Positions 18,805 through 28,095 of a stretch of 64,000 bases of DNA are shown in pieces. The stretch lies in NCBI RefSeq assembly GCF_019670125.1, contig NZ_AP023033.1, positions 3,275,001-3,339,000 on the forward strand, written 5' to 3'. This stretch comes from Agarivorans aestuarii (GTDB lineage Bacteria > Pseudomonadota > Gammaproteobacteria > Enterobacterales > Celerinatantimonadaceae). Below the pieces are notes generated by a model that was not told where the DNA came from, made no database searches, and saw nothing but the letters and a program-made list of their open reading frames with translations. Within the stretch, counting starts at the first letter, position 1. Each line of letters begins with the position of its first letter. Position numbers and translations under genes: made by a program.

Positions 18805-18837
18805 AAAAATACGAAATACACAGTATTTCGTATTTTT
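18805..18837 (-). terminator. Terminator of the PEP-CTERM gene
   Basis: Perfect 15-bp stem AAAAATACGAAATAC/GTATTTCGTATTTTT with a 3-nt loop, 26 bp past the PEP-CTERM stop. On the minus strand the T-run extends to seven Ts. It probably separates this gene from prsT. Confidence 0.9.
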
Positions 18838-18863
18838 GTTTATACAGGAAAAGGAAGTATTGC

Positions 18864-19619
18864 TTAAGCTTGGCGCTTTCTGCTGCGTAATGCGATTCCA
18901 AATAGGCCCGCTGCAAACATTAGTACAGTGCCTGGCTCAGGTACGCTTGTTACTGGTACTTGCGGGCTGTTAGTTGATACACCTGCCAGCTTAAAGCCAT
19001 CATTGTTACTAGACCAACCCAAATTTCCGAAGACTGGGTTGTAAGCACCAATCAACCAATATTTTGAAGCCGCACTAGAGCTAATAGCTTGATAAGCAAA
19101 ATCATCTGCATTGCTAACCTCTGCTTCAGTGGTCCAACCCAATCCGGCTAAATCAGCCCAGGTATTGTTGTACAAAGCAGGAGCGTCATTGCCAGAGTAT
19201 GCTAATACTGATACATCAGCATGGCTTGATTGACTGTTAGTGCCATAGTCTTCGCTAGCCCAACCTAAGGTAAAGCCAGCTAGGTTAACTGCTTCATCAA
19301 AGCTTAGAAGCACCATGTCAAAGTCATTGCCATAGCTATCAATTGAGTGCTGAGGTGTACCGCTTTCATTATCGCGGTTGTAAGACATTAAACCCCAGCG
19401 GCTACTATAAGTTAGTTTAGTTGTTCTTAAGGTTGAATCTGCAGGACGCCCTGTATCAGACCAGCCTTGAACACTAAGGCCATCTAGGTCAAGCGTGTTG
19501 CCATAACCGTTACGGTTGCCACCGTTTAATGTGCCGTCATCAAAATCCCAAACTTGTTCAGCTGAGAACGCAGACAACGAAACCGCGCAACTTGCTACTA
19601 ATAAAATTTGTTTAAACAC
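18864..19619 (-). CDS. PEP-CTERM (exosortase-sorted) surface protein
   Basis: 251-residue secreted protein. Signal peptide 1-19 ends at AFSA. The body is acidic and rich in Ser, Asn, Gly and Trp, including KYWLIGAYNPVFGNLGW. The C-terminus is a textbook PEP-CTERM signal: VPEPGTVLMFAAGLFGIALR then RSRKRQA, i.e. a PEP motif, transmembrane helix and basic tail. The exosortase cleaves near PEP and the protein becomes a surface or biofilm-matrix component. It may belong to the XDP1 exosortase-dependent family; that is a tentative recall. The exosortase is not in this window. A 240-bp AT-rich promoter region lies upstream. Confidence 0.9.
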   Translation of the reverse strand: MFKQILLVASCAVSLSAFSAEQVWDFDDGTLNGGNRNGYGNTLDLDGLSVQGWSDTGRPADSTLRTTKLTYSSRWGLMSYNRDNESGTPQHSIDSYGNDFDMVLLSFDEAVNLAGFTLGWASEDYGTNSQSSHADVSVLAYSGNDAPALYNNTWADLAGLGWTTEAEVSNADDFAYQAISSSAASKYWLIGAYNPVFGNLGWSSNNDGFKLAGVSTNSPQVPVTSVPEPGTVLMFAAGLFGIALRSRKRQA

Positions 19620-19861
19620 AGTGCCCCCAAAATAGCAGTATGTATATCTTTAATATCACTAAGCAGATTAAAGCAAAAAGCAAGCCAAGATAAATAACTC
19701 TTTATATACAGCAACTTAAATAATATATTTAAATTATTATTGTCATATTGTAAAAAATACCGACAACAATTGCTGAGTTTTTGTGCTTATTGCTAATCAA
19801 TGCATCAAATAAGTGACAAAACTTCTATACGAAAGAGTAACATTTGCGCTCAAAAAACACA

Positions 19862-20599
19862 CTACCAATAGCGTTCTACCGTCACTTGTCCTGGCTTTCG
19901 TCGAAGGTTTTTCTTTAAGCCTTTATTCTCAAGTATGCTTTGAGCATCAGTGATCATTTGCGGATTGCCACACATGATCACCTGAGAGTCTTGTGCATTA
20001 AGACTAAGCCCTACTGCATCCTCTAGTTGATTCGCTTCCAGTGCAGCTGGGATCCTGGCCCTGAGCGCGCCGGCGCAATCTTCTCTGGTTACCATTGCTT
20101 GAAAGACAATTTTATCCGCTTGCTCCTTTAAGTACTTATCAATCAGCTCTTGATAAGCAATGTCCTTAGCTTTTCGTACACCGTAAACCAGCACAATTTT
20201 TTCGAACCGCTCCCAAGGCTCTGGAGTTTCTAACATTGAGAAAAATGGGCCTATTCCGGTGCCCGTGCCAATTAACCAAAGGTGCTTAGCCAGAGGGACT
20301 TCGTCTAGTACCATAAAACCTGCTGCTGCGGTTGAAACTTCAATGCTATCGCCAGCTTGCAACAAGTGTAGATTGGGTGACAGCAGCCCATCTTCCACCT
20401 TAATAGCCAGTATTTCTAAATAGCCTGTGTTGGGAGGGTTAACCAGCGAGTAAGCACGGGCAATACGCTTTTCGTCTCGCATTTCAGACAACTTGATAAA
20501 CTGCCCCGCCACAAAAGGATCTATCTCTGCTTTAATGCGCAAGGAAAACAGTTCATCGTTCCAATCAATACGTTGAATTACTTTACCTTCAGTCCACAT
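19862..20599 (-). CDS. fpr: Ferredoxin/flavodoxin-NADP+ reductase
   Basis: FAD enzyme passing electrons between NADPH and ferredoxin or flavodoxin. 245 residues (E. coli Fpr 248). FAD-binding block IARAYSLVNPPNTGYLEI, NADP-binding LWLIGTGTGIGPFFSMLETP, and the C-terminus VERYW, a hallmark of the bacterial subclass-A enzyme in which the final Trp stacks on the flavin. It supports radical and Fe-S enzymes and oxidative stress defence in relatives. It lies 25 bp after the lipocalin gene and may share its transcript. Confidence 0.95.
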   Translation of the reverse strand: MWTEGKVIQRIDWNDELFSLRIKAEIDPFVAGQFIKLSEMRDEKRIARAYSLVNPPNTGYLEILAIKVEDGLLSPNLHLLQAGDSIEVSTAAAGFMVLDEVPLAKHLWLIGTGTGIGPFFSMLETPEPWERFEKIVLVYGVRKAKDIAYQELIDKYLKEQADKIVFQAMVTREDCAGALRARIPAALEANQLEDAVGLSLNAQDSQVIMCGNPQMITDAQSILENKGLKKNLRRKPGQVTVERYW

Positions 20600-20624
20600 A
20601 GTTGCTCCTGTTGTAAAACGTCTT

Positions 20625-21164
20625 TCACTCTTTTGACGCTATCACATCACCGTGGTGTTCTACAAAAATCAGTTCACTAGTATCAAAGCCGAGTGCTTTA
20701 GCTTGATGTACTAAATCGGTACGAATGGCGTGTGATAGCTCGGGGCTTCTGGCCAACAACCACAAATAATCTCGGTTTGGCCCTGCCACTAGAGCATATT
20801 GATAGTCTTTTTCATCTAAAGCAAACACCACGTAAGCGCCGTAAAATGGCCTAAAAAAAGAAACTTTGAGATGAGCTACGTTTGGCTCGCCGACGAACTG
20901 CGCTACACCTTCTGCTTCAAACCATTGGTGGTCTTGCTCGGAAAAGCCTTTATTGAGAACCGATACTTTACCGTCATCACGCAGGGCATAAGTCGCGGTA
21001 ACATGGCTCATGCCGCGTTCAAAAGAATGATCCAAGCGCGCTATTTCGTACCAAGTGCCTAAGTACTTATCTAGATTGAAATTCTGAACAGGTTCAATCC
21101 CTTCAGGCTTAGAACTGCAAGCACTCAATGCTAGCATAGCAATGATAATTAACACTTTTTGCAT
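20625..21164 (-). CDS. blc: Outer-membrane lipocalin lipoprotein
   Basis: 179 residues: signal with lipobox LSAC (Cys16), then a lipocalin beta barrel. The GxW motif is in KYLGTWYEIARLDHSFERGM, a close match to E. coli Blc, followed by VTATYALRDDGKVSVLNKGF, and YLWLLARSPEL near the C-terminus. Members bind lysophospholipids or fatty acids in the periplasm and respond to envelope stress. It sits between the TauE-type permease and fpr, spaced 32 and 25 bp, so a three-gene operon is likely. Confidence 0.93.
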   Translation of the reverse strand: MQKVLIIIAMLALSACSSKPEGIEPVQNFNLDKYLGTWYEIARLDHSFERGMSHVTATYALRDDGKVSVLNKGFSEQDHQWFEAEGVAQFVGEPNVAHLKVSFFRPFYGAYVVFALDEKDYQYALVAGPNRDYLWLLARSPELSHAIRTDLVHQAKALGFDTSELIFVEHHGDVIASKE

Positions 21165-21196
21165 ACAACCTTCCTTTCAGTTTGGCGCTTTAAACC

Positions 21197-21955
21197 CTAA
21201 AACCACAATGCGGCTACGCAGCCTACTAAGGTCATCACAAACAAAAACCACTTAAGTGTATTAGCGGCAGCTTTTATGGCAAATTTAACCGCGTAATGTG
21301 CGCCAATAATGTAACCTATGGCCAATACCAACCCCGGTAGCCATAACACTTGGTCCCGTGCAATAAACACCACCAAGGCCACACTAGTAAAGGCGATGGT
21401 ACATACTAATTTAAGCGCGTTAGCCCTGACTAAATCGTAGCGCAAACTCCCAGCCAACGCGGCGACCAAAATAAACCCCACCCCAGCTTGTACAAAGCCG
21501 CCGTAAAAACCGGCGATAGCCAAACTCCATTTAGCCGAGGGAGTATCTTTCATTTTACGCGCTTCAGTTCCTGCCTCGGGAGCAACAACACTAGGTTTAA
21601 TCAGCATTAATGCCGCCATCGCCAGCATGGCGCCAAGCAACAAATATTTAATGATCCATGAAGGAGCATAGGAGGCCGCTACTGCGCCAACCAAACCACC
21701 CACTAAGGTTGGCCATAAAATGGGAGCGACATCATCAGTATCCAATTTACCGTGTTTTTTGAAGCCCAATACCCCAGTTAAACACTGCAAAAAAATACCC
21801 ACCCTATTAGTTGCATTTGCAACCTCTGCTGGAATCCCCATTACCATTAACGCAGGAAGTGTTAGATTCGATCCCCCTCCCGCCAAGGTATTGATAACTC
21901 CAGCAAATAATCCTACTGTGAGTAATAACAATCCATGATAAATTGTGAAATCCAT
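21197..21955 (-). CDS. TauE/SafE family membrane transporter
   Basis: 252-residue inner-membrane protein with about eight hydrophobic segments. The N-terminal LLLLTVGLFAGVINTLAGGG followed by SNLTLPALMVMGIPAEVANA is the family repeat, with the second half-repeat at FYGGFVQAGVGFILVAALAG. Members are predicted exporters or importers of sulfite, sulfoacetate, taurine-derived or other organic anions. The substrate is not readable and the neighbours (lipocalin, fpr) do not name one. Confidence 0.85.
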   Translation of the reverse strand: MDFTIYHGLLLLTVGLFAGVINTLAGGGSNLTLPALMVMGIPAEVANATNRVGIFLQCLTGVLGFKKHGKLDTDDVAPILWPTLVGGLVGAVAASYAPSWIIKYLLLGAMLAMAALMLIKPSVVAPEAGTEARKMKDTPSAKWSLAIAGFYGGFVQAGVGFILVAALAGSLRYDLVRANALKLVCTIAFTSVALVVFIARDQVLWLPGLVLAIGYIIGAHYAVKFAIKAAANTLKWFLFVMTLVGCVAALWF

Positions 21956-22109
21956 TTAGCGCCTCATTAGCCCTTTGGTAAGTTTGACCTTATCACTGAC
22001 GCAAGCTTTATTCAGTAGCAGATTTTTATCTTTAGTCTAAGCTGAGATTTTTCTATGCCAGAATTAAGCTTAACGTTATATGGATATAAGTAGTAAAAGG
22101 AATGGTTCA

Positions 22110-23315
22110 GTGAACTACGATTACAGCATTATTGGTGGAGGCATCGTAGGCCTTGCCAGCGCTTTAGAACTGATTAAGCGAAAACCTAGCGCCAAAATAG
22201 TGCTACTAGAAAAAGAATCCTCACTCGCCTTTCATCAAACAGGCCATAACAGCGGCGTAATTCATGCTGGCGTTTACTACCAGCCAGGCAGCCTAAAAGC
22301 CGAATTCTGTAAGCAGGGTTTATTAGACACCATCAGCTTTTGCCAACAGCACGACATTCCCTACTTGCAATGCGGCAAGCTACTCGTGGCCACCAATCAA
22401 CAAGAATTGAGTGATATGCAGGCGCTCGCCACACGCTGTGAGCAGAATGGCATTGAGGTAAAACCGCTTAACGCCAAACAACTGCAGGAAATAGAACCTA
22501 ACATCGTTGGCCTAGGTGCTTTGCAAGTAAAAGACACCGGCATCGTTAGTTACCCTCAAATCTGCCAAAAACTGGCCGAGTTATTTCAACAAGCGGGCGG
22601 CAAAATTTTGCTGTCTCACCAAGTGACAGGCTTGAGCGAACAAGCCGACAAGATATTGATCGATACGCAGCATGGTCAAATAAGTAGCCAATACCTTATA
22701 GCCTGTGGCGGGCTTATGGCAGATCGGCTATGCAGCATGCTTAAGCTAGATATCGACTTTCAAATTGTTCCTTATCGTGGCGAATACTATCAATTACAAC
22801 CTCGTCATAACCAACTGATTAAACACCTTATCTATCCCATTCCTAATCCCGACTTACCGTTCTTAGGTGTTCACCTCACCAAGATGATTGATGGCAGCGT
22901 GACCGTTGGCCCCAATGCCGTGCAAGGCTGGTCAAGAGAGGGTTATAACAAGGGTTCCTTTAACCTTGCAGATACCAAAGAAATGCTCGGATTCAAGGGG
23001 TTCTGGAAGGTGGCTAAACAGCATTTTCGTAGCGGCCTTAGCGAAACTAAAGACTCCATGTTTAAATCTGGCTATTTGCAGCGGGTTAGAAAATATTGCC
23101 CTGGCTTAAATATTCATGACCTTCGCCCTTATCCTAGCGGCATTCGGGCTCAAGCAGTGTTAAGAGATGGAACCTTGGTTCACGACTTTTTATTTGCAAG
23201 CAGCCCGCGTAGCTTACACGTATGTAATGCGCCCTCGCCTGCGGCAACTTCTGCTTTTCCTATAAGTCGCTATATTTGCGACAAAGTGGAACAAGAGTTA
23301 GAGGCCAAAGCTTAG
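22110..23315 (+). CDS. lhgO: L-2-hydroxyglutarate dehydrogenase/oxidase LhgO
   Basis: FAD enzyme that oxidises L-2-hydroxyglutarate to 2-oxoglutarate and passes electrons to the membrane quinone pool. YDYSIIGGGIVGLASALELI is the Rossmann FAD motif; HQTGHNSGVIHAGVYYQPGS, CGGLMADRLCSML, YPIPNPDLPFLGVHLTKMID and CNAPSPAATSAFPI match E. coli LhgO block by block. I place the start at GTG 22110, 30 bp inside the longest frame, because AAAAGGAA lies 7 nt before it and E. coli LhgO begins MYDF; the ATG at 22080 has no ribosome site. 401 residues from this start. Confidence 0.95.
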   Translation: MNYDYSIIGGGIVGLASALELIKRKPSAKIVLLEKESSLAFHQTGHNSGVIHAGVYYQPGSLKAEFCKQGLLDTISFCQQHDIPYLQCGKLLVATNQQELSDMQALATRCEQNGIEVKPLNAKQLQEIEPNIVGLGALQVKDTGIVSYPQICQKLAELFQQAGGKILLSHQVTGLSEQADKILIDTQHGQISSQYLIACGGLMADRLCSMLKLDIDFQIVPYRGEYYQLQPRHNQLIKHLIYPIPNPDLPFLGVHLTKMIDGSVTVGPNAVQGWSREGYNKGSFNLADTKEMLGFKGFWKVAKQHFRSGLSETKDSMFKSGYLQRVRKYCPGLNIHDLRPYPSGIRAQAVLRDGTLVHDFLFASSPRSLHVCNAPSPAATSAFPISRYICDKVEQELEAKA

Positions 23316-23604
23316 CGACTTAATCTAGTTAAAACGTCATTGCGCCTAATGTTGGCAATAAGAATCACCGAACAGGCAGCAGTATTGAGTCGATAACTAA
23401 ACTCCACGGTACTTCAACAATCAGAATCAAGCGAGGCCGTTTACCCACTTAATAAGCGGCCTTTATTGCATTGCTGCTACCTGCCAAGAGTTACGCTCCG
23501 CCCACACCACAACTAATACCCGCTTGCGCTAAGCCCTATTCCACTCTAGGCTAAAACCTCCAACCAAGCGGTGATACCGTTTACTCATTACTAGGAAGTG
23601 CGAA

Positions 23605-24078
23605 ATGATAGAAGTAGGACAAACAATCCCTGATGCTCCGCTGTCTGAGCTAAGTCAACAAGGGATGCAAAACCATACTAGCCACCAGCTTTTTGCTGGC
23701 AAAAAAGTGGTGCTATTTGCGGTGCCTGGCGCATTTACCCCTACTTGCTCCGAAGCTCACCTGCCGGGTTATGTGGTGCTTGCAGACGAAATAAAAGCCA
23801 AAGGCGTAGATCTTATAGCCTGTGTTTCGGTGAATGATGCCTTTGTTATGCAAGCTTGGGGCGAAACCCAAAATGCTGAGCATATTCAGATGCTAGCCGA
23901 CGGAGATGCAAGCTTTACCAAAGCACTTGGCTTAGACATGGATACCGCTAGTTTTGGTGGCGTACGCTCCCAACGCTATGCGATGATTATTGATAACTTA
24001 ACAGTCACTCAGCTAAACGTAGAACCGCCGAAAACCTTTGAGGTGAGCAAGGCCGAACACATCCTTAGTCAACTATAA
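23605..24078 (+). CDS. Peroxiredoxin, Prx5 type
   Basis: 157-residue thiol peroxidase reducing hydrogen peroxide and organic peroxides. The peroxidatic Cys48 lies in VPGAFTPTCSEAHLPGY, the Prx5 signature; VSVNDAFVMQAW and RYAMIIDNLTVTQLNVE are further family blocks. There is no C-terminal glutaredoxin domain, and the only other Cys (LIACVSVND) is not in the usual resolving position, so a one-Cys glutathione- or glutaredoxin-dependent mechanism is likely. RBS AGGAAGTGCGAA. The next gene follows after 17 bp. Confidence 0.92.
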   Translation: MIEVGQTIPDAPLSELSQQGMQNHTSHQLFAGKKVVLFAVPGAFTPTCSEAHLPGYVVLADEIKAKGVDLIACVSVNDAFVMQAWGETQNAEHIQMLADGDASFTKALGLDMDTASFGGVRSQRYAMIIDNLTVTQLNVEPPKTFEVSKAEHILSQL

Positions 24079-24095
24079 ACGTCTATAAGCCAGCA

Positions 24096-24893
24096 ATGCT
24101 AAGTCGCCTAAATACTCTACATCTAGCCGCTCTGCGATTTAGTATTGTTTTGGTCTGCCTATTCTCTCTTTCACAAAGCTGTTTCGCCTTTGGCATGAAA
24201 GGGCATCAACTGATTGCTTTTTTAGCTCAGCAGCAGCTCGAGCCGCAAAGCCAACAACACATAGATCAAATACTTGATGGGAAAAGCATGTTGGTACTTG
24301 CAACATGGGCAGATTATGCAAGAAAACAAGATGCTTGGAAGCACACAGGTCCTTGGCACTATATTAATATTCCCAATGGGCAGTCACTTGAACAGAGCCA
24401 GAGAAACCCTAAAGGAGATGTACTCAGCCAACTGGAGTATTTTGAACAGCAGCTCAAACAAGCACACCTCAGCAAGCGGGAACGCCAACAAGCCCTAAAA
24501 TTCTATATTCATTTTGTGGGTGATATTCATCAGCCCTTACATGTAGCTTATGCCAAAGATCGCGGCGGTAATAAAGTCAAAGTAAACTGGTTTGGAAAAA
24601 CTACCAACCTGCACCGGGTGTGGGATAGCCAACTGCTTGATAGCAACAAGCTATCTTTAGGTGAATATGCTGAGCAACTTCAGCGCCGATACCCAAGCAA
24701 CGACCCGCTTTATCACTATGATGAATGGTTGAATCAAAGCCGCGCCCTATTGCCTGCCATTTATCAACTTGGCGATAAAAACTTATCTAATGACTACGCA
24801 AATCAACATCGCCCCACCCTAGAGCTACAAATAGTTCGCGCCGGCCAGCGCTTGGCTAAAAAGCTAAATCAAATATTTAGTAGCAGTCCTTAA
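24096..24893 (+). CDS. S1/P1-family zinc nuclease, secreted
   Basis: 265-residue trinuclear-zinc phosphodiesterase of the S1/P1 family. The signal peptide is predicted to end at CFA, giving mature FGMKGHQ. Zinc ligands are all traceable: H37, D73 (ATWADYA), H88 (GPWHYIN), H139, D143 and H149 (HFVGDIHQPLHV), H173 and D177 (HRVWDS). The first mature residue, normally Trp, is Phe; coordination there is through the backbone amine, so activity may be kept. Expected to degrade single-stranded nucleic acid or nucleotides outside the cytoplasm. Probably co-transcribed with the peroxiredoxin. Confidence 0.88.
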   Translation: MLSRLNTLHLAALRFSIVLVCLFSLSQSCFAFGMKGHQLIAFLAQQQLEPQSQQHIDQILDGKSMLVLATWADYARKQDAWKHTGPWHYINIPNGQSLEQSQRNPKGDVLSQLEYFEQQLKQAHLSKRERQQALKFYIHFVGDIHQPLHVAYAKDRGGNKVKVNWFGKTTNLHRVWDSQLLDSNKLSLGEYAEQLQRRYPSNDPLYHYDEWLNQSRALLPAIYQLGDKNLSNDYANQHRPTLELQIVRAGQRLAKKLNQIFSSSP

Positions 24894-24965
24894 AACGGCT
24901 CCGTTGAAGTGATCCTATTTCGCTGAGCAACGTTATACTCTATATAACGCAAAGGAGCTGACAGC

Positions 24966-25925
24966 ATGAATAAATTTTCTAGTGACAAAATTTCTGTAGG
25001 GATTAGTAGCTGCTTATTAGGCGAAGAAGTACGTTACGATGGAGGCCACAAACAATCTCGCTTTTGCCGCATAGAATTAGCCAAATATTTCGACTTTGAA
25101 CCCACCTGCCCTGAAATGGCAATTGGTATGGGTACCCCTAGAAAAACTATTCGATTAGTTCAGCAAGACGACATTATTAGCTTGCAAGCCAGTGATGGCA
25201 GCTTTGATGTGACCGAAAAGATGCAAGAATATGCAAAACGCCGCTTGCCTCAACTAGCCCACCATAGCGGTTACGTGGTATGTGCCAAATCGCCCAGCTG
25301 TGGCATGGAAAGGGTCAGCGTATATTCACCAGCTAAAAACAATGCTACCAAAGATGGCGTAGGCACTTTTACCGCAGAGTTAATTAAGGCTTATCCCTTA
25401 CTGCCTATTGAGGAAGATGGTCGTCTCAACGACCCAATTCTGCGCGAGAACTTCGTCAATCGTGTATTTGCTTATCACCAATGGAAAACGCTTGAGCATG
25501 AAGGCTTTACCGTAGCAAAAGTGCAAGACTTCCACGCCAAATATAAGTACTTATTAATGGCGCATCACCCAGCCAAATACCGCGAGCTTGGCCCTCTTTT
25601 AGCCAATATTAAAGGCAATGATGATAGCCAAGGTTTCGCTAGCTATATCGAAGGCTTCATGGGCATTTTGAAGCACAACTGCAGCCGCAAAAACCACTGT
25701 AATGTATTGCAACACTTGCAGGGCTATTTCAAACGCGAAATTACCGCCCAGCAGCGTGAAGAATTAGCCAAGCGCATTCATGAATACCGCGAAGGTTTAT
25801 TGCCTTTGCTAGTGCCTATTAGCCTTATTCAGCATTATTTGCGTGAGCACCCTAATCACTACGTTGCCAAGCAAGCTTACTTGGCCCCTCACCCCAACGA
25901 ACTAAAGCTGCGCTACAGTTTATAA
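24966..25925 (+). CDS. DUF523-DUF1722 protein (TudS-like domain plus YbgA domain)
   Basis: 319 residues in two domains. Residues 1-160 are DUF523: cysteines C16 (GISSCLLGEEVRYDGG), C48 (EPTCPEMAIGMGTPR) and C112 (AKSPSCGMERV) are the three ligands of the [4Fe-4S] cluster of the thiouracil desulfurase TudS. Residues 195-315 are DUF1722 (YbgA): YKYLLMAHHPAKYRELGPLL and NHYVAKQAYLAPHPNELKLR. The fusion is widespread in bacteria; 2-thiouracil desulfuration has been shown only for some DUF523 proteins. RBS AAAGGAGCTGACAGC. Confidence 0.88.
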   Translation: MNKFSSDKISVGISSCLLGEEVRYDGGHKQSRFCRIELAKYFDFEPTCPEMAIGMGTPRKTIRLVQQDDIISLQASDGSFDVTEKMQEYAKRRLPQLAHHSGYVVCAKSPSCGMERVSVYSPAKNNATKDGVGTFTAELIKAYPLLPIEEDGRLNDPILRENFVNRVFAYHQWKTLEHEGFTVAKVQDFHAKYKYLLMAHHPAKYRELGPLLANIKGNDDSQGFASYIEGFMGILKHNCSRKNHCNVLQHLQGYFKREITAQQREELAKRIHEYREGLLPLLVPISLIQHYLREHPNHYVAKQAYLAPHPNELKLRYSL

Positions 25926-25947
25926 GGTTTCCTTACTGCAATTGTTT

Positions 25948-25975
25948 GCCCAATCATTACTGATTGGGCTTTTTT
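25948..25975 (+). terminator. Terminator of the DUF523-DUF1722 gene
   Basis: 9-bp perfect stem GCCCAATCA/TGATTGGGC, 4-nt loop, followed by TTTTTT. Confidence 0.95.
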
Positions 25976-26135
25976 AGCTAACCCAATCAATACAAGACTC
26001 AATTTACATATTGTTACTCATTGCCAGTAAATACTGTGCTAAATTAGCGGAATTCGCCATAAAAACTATACTAGAAGGCGAAATACTAAAACTAGACGAC
26101 GCAAAATTTAGACTAAACGCTAACAAGAGAAAAAT

Positions 26136-27110
26136 ATGCATAAATTATTTAAGTTATCACTAATTGCTTCGCTAACCCTTGGACTTACCGCCTGTGGCAG
26201 CGATGACTCCAGCAGCCAACCCTCTACAGCATTGGTATCCTTTTCCATCGCCGACGCACCTGTCGATAGCGCCCAAGAGGTAAATGTAAGCTACGCTTCA
26301 TTAACCTTACAGCGCGCTGACCAAGATGATATTGAGCTGCCGATTGAAGACGAAAATGGTAACCCTATATCTATCAATCTACTTGACTATCAAAATGGTG
26401 ATAGCTTACTGGTGTTAAGTGATGCAGAGTTGCCAGTTGGTGAATACAGTGAGCTAATCATAAATACTTATGAGTGCCCGCAAAATCAAAACGGCGATAC
26501 TCAGTATTGCAACGTAGTAGAAGATTCAAACGCGGTATTACCTCTTAAAACCCCCAGTAATAAACTCCGCTTAGGTGGCTTTACAGTAACCACCGAGGGA
26601 ACGCAGGCCTATACTATCGACTTCAATTTAAGAAAATCTTTAGTGAGCACCGCTGGTGGCGCTAGCTACAACTTAAAACCTCATGGCGTAACTATTATCG
26701 ACAATACCACGGTTGGCAGCGTCTCGGGCACCGTAGACCCGAATCTTCTCTCCGCTGGTGAATGTGCCGCTGACACAGGTAATGTTGTTTACCTTTACAC
26801 AAGTCCTATAGCTGAAGAGTCGCTGCTAGGTGATGAGTTTGATCCAGAAATAGACACCGAGGTTCCCGCTAATGTCGTTCAGCCTTACGCTTCGAAAATG
26901 GTTCAACTAGATAGTGAAACAGGAGAATACGCTTACAGTTTTGCTCACTTACCCGCTGCAGATTATTTATTGGCATTTAGTTGTAGTGCCATAGATGATG
27001 ATCCAGAAATTTATGATGCTGTAATGATTGCAGACCCAAGTGAGCAGCAGGCCACTATCTCTGTAGTATCAGGCGAAACAGCAGAGTATAACTTTGTAGA
27101 AAACATCTAA
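26136..27110 (+). CDS. DUF4382 lipoprotein
   Basis: 324-residue lipoprotein: signal with lipobox LTAC (Cys20), a Ser-rich linker, then a DUF4382 beta-sandwich domain (ALVSFSIADAPVDSAQEVNV, LPVGEYSELIINTYECPQN, NLRKSLVSTAGGASYNLKPH). A second, less defined beta domain (YLYTSP...YAYSFAHLPAADYLLAFSC) follows from about residue 200 and resembles carboxypeptidase-regulatory-like folds. Cell-surface or periplasmic; function unknown. It stands alone with its own promoter region downstream of a strong terminator. The domain is common in marine gammaproteobacteria. Confidence 0.82.
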   Translation: MHKLFKLSLIASLTLGLTACGSDDSSSQPSTALVSFSIADAPVDSAQEVNVSYASLTLQRADQDDIELPIEDENGNPISINLLDYQNGDSLLVLSDAELPVGEYSELIINTYECPQNQNGDTQYCNVVEDSNAVLPLKTPSNKLRLGGFTVTTEGTQAYTIDFNLRKSLVSTAGGASYNLKPHGVTIIDNTTVGSVSGTVDPNLLSAGECAADTGNVVYLYTSPIAEESLLGDEFDPEIDTEVPANVVQPYASKMVQLDSETGEYAYSFAHLPAADYLLAFSCSAIDDDPEIYDAVMIADPSEQQATISVVSGETAEYNFVENI

Positions 27111-27192
27111 ACCCCAAGAAATGCACTTATAAGCTTCACCGAGGCTTGTAAGTGCACCGCAATTTAGCGACTGACCTCCAATAAGCTTTAAA

Positions 27193-28095
27193 CTACTGGG
27201 TTGAGATTAACTCTTCTAATTGCTGATGGCTTAAAAAGCCGCAAGCAGCACCTGCTTCACCTATTTTGTAAGAGGCAAAAGTTATTGCCCGCTGCAACGC
27301 TTGTTCAGCATCCTTGTTAGCTACATAGTAATGTAAAAAGCATGAAAACAAGGCGTCTCCTGCTCCAATGGTATTCACAATTTTACGTGTGCTTATGGCC
27401 GAAAAATGTTGAATATGTCCAGACTGCTGGGTATACAACAGAGCGCCATTGCTGCCTAAACCCATTACAATTACTTGGTTTTGATAGCGCTCTACCAGCT
27501 GCCAGATGAACTGGTGATAATCTCCTTCTACCTGCTCATCACTGAGAAACAATACATCAGCCGCAGTTAGAAACTGTTGGTTGTACTCATCCTCAATACT
27601 CCCAAGCGTATGCACATCTGTGGCAATCAACTTTCCTGCTTGCTTGGCTTGATCCAGCATCGGTCGCGCGAAATTAATGTTACACATTACTACTGCATCA
27701 GCCTGCGACAGGCTGTGAATTAGTAGCGGAGATGAATAACTGAGTTGCTGTATATCTTTAAGATCAACATGAATTTGCCGCTGCCCTTGTGGATCATACA
27801 AAATCACTGACTGCGGCGTACTTTGCATGCTCATATCTAAACAGGCATTTATTCGCGGTATTTTTGCTAGTGCTTGCTGTACTTGAACCCCGGCCATATC
27901 CGGCGCTAACAGGGTACATAAGTCTACTTCATCACCCAAGATTGCTAGGGCTTTAGCCACATTGTATGCCACCCCGGAGACACCGCTCTGAATGCCGTCA
28001 AAGGGATAAGTCACTGGGTAATAGTGTTGGGGAAAGCCTTCTATTTTAAGTGTGGTTTCTATATTCACTAAACCCGCAACTAGAATATGTGCCAT
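27193..28095 (-). CDS. PfkB/ribokinase-family carbohydrate kinase
   Basis: 300-residue cytosolic sugar or nucleoside kinase. GVSGVAYNVAKALAILGDEV is the substrate-site glycine motif and NTIGAGDALFSCFLHYY the catalytic PfkB signature 2 with the general-base aspartate. GLGSNGALLY is the ATP-site block. The N-terminus HILVAGLVNIETTLKIEGFP is unlike typical ribokinases and closer to uncharacterised PfkB members. No transporter or pathway gene is adjacent, so the substrate is unassigned. It is transcribed away from the sigma-factor cluster across a 200-bp gap. Confidence 0.87.
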   Translation of the reverse strand: MAHILVAGLVNIETTLKIEGFPQHYYPVTYPFDGIQSGVSGVAYNVAKALAILGDEVDLCTLLAPDMAGVQVQQALAKIPRINACLDMSMQSTPQSVILYDPQGQRQIHVDLKDIQQLSYSSPLLIHSLSQADAVVMCNINFARPMLDQAKQAGKLIATDVHTLGSIEDEYNQQFLTAADVLFLSDEQVEGDYHQFIWQLVERYQNQVIVMGLGSNGALLYTQQSGHIQHFSAISTRKIVNTIGAGDALFSCFLHYYVANKDAEQALQRAITFASYKIGEAGAACGFLSHQQLEELISTQ

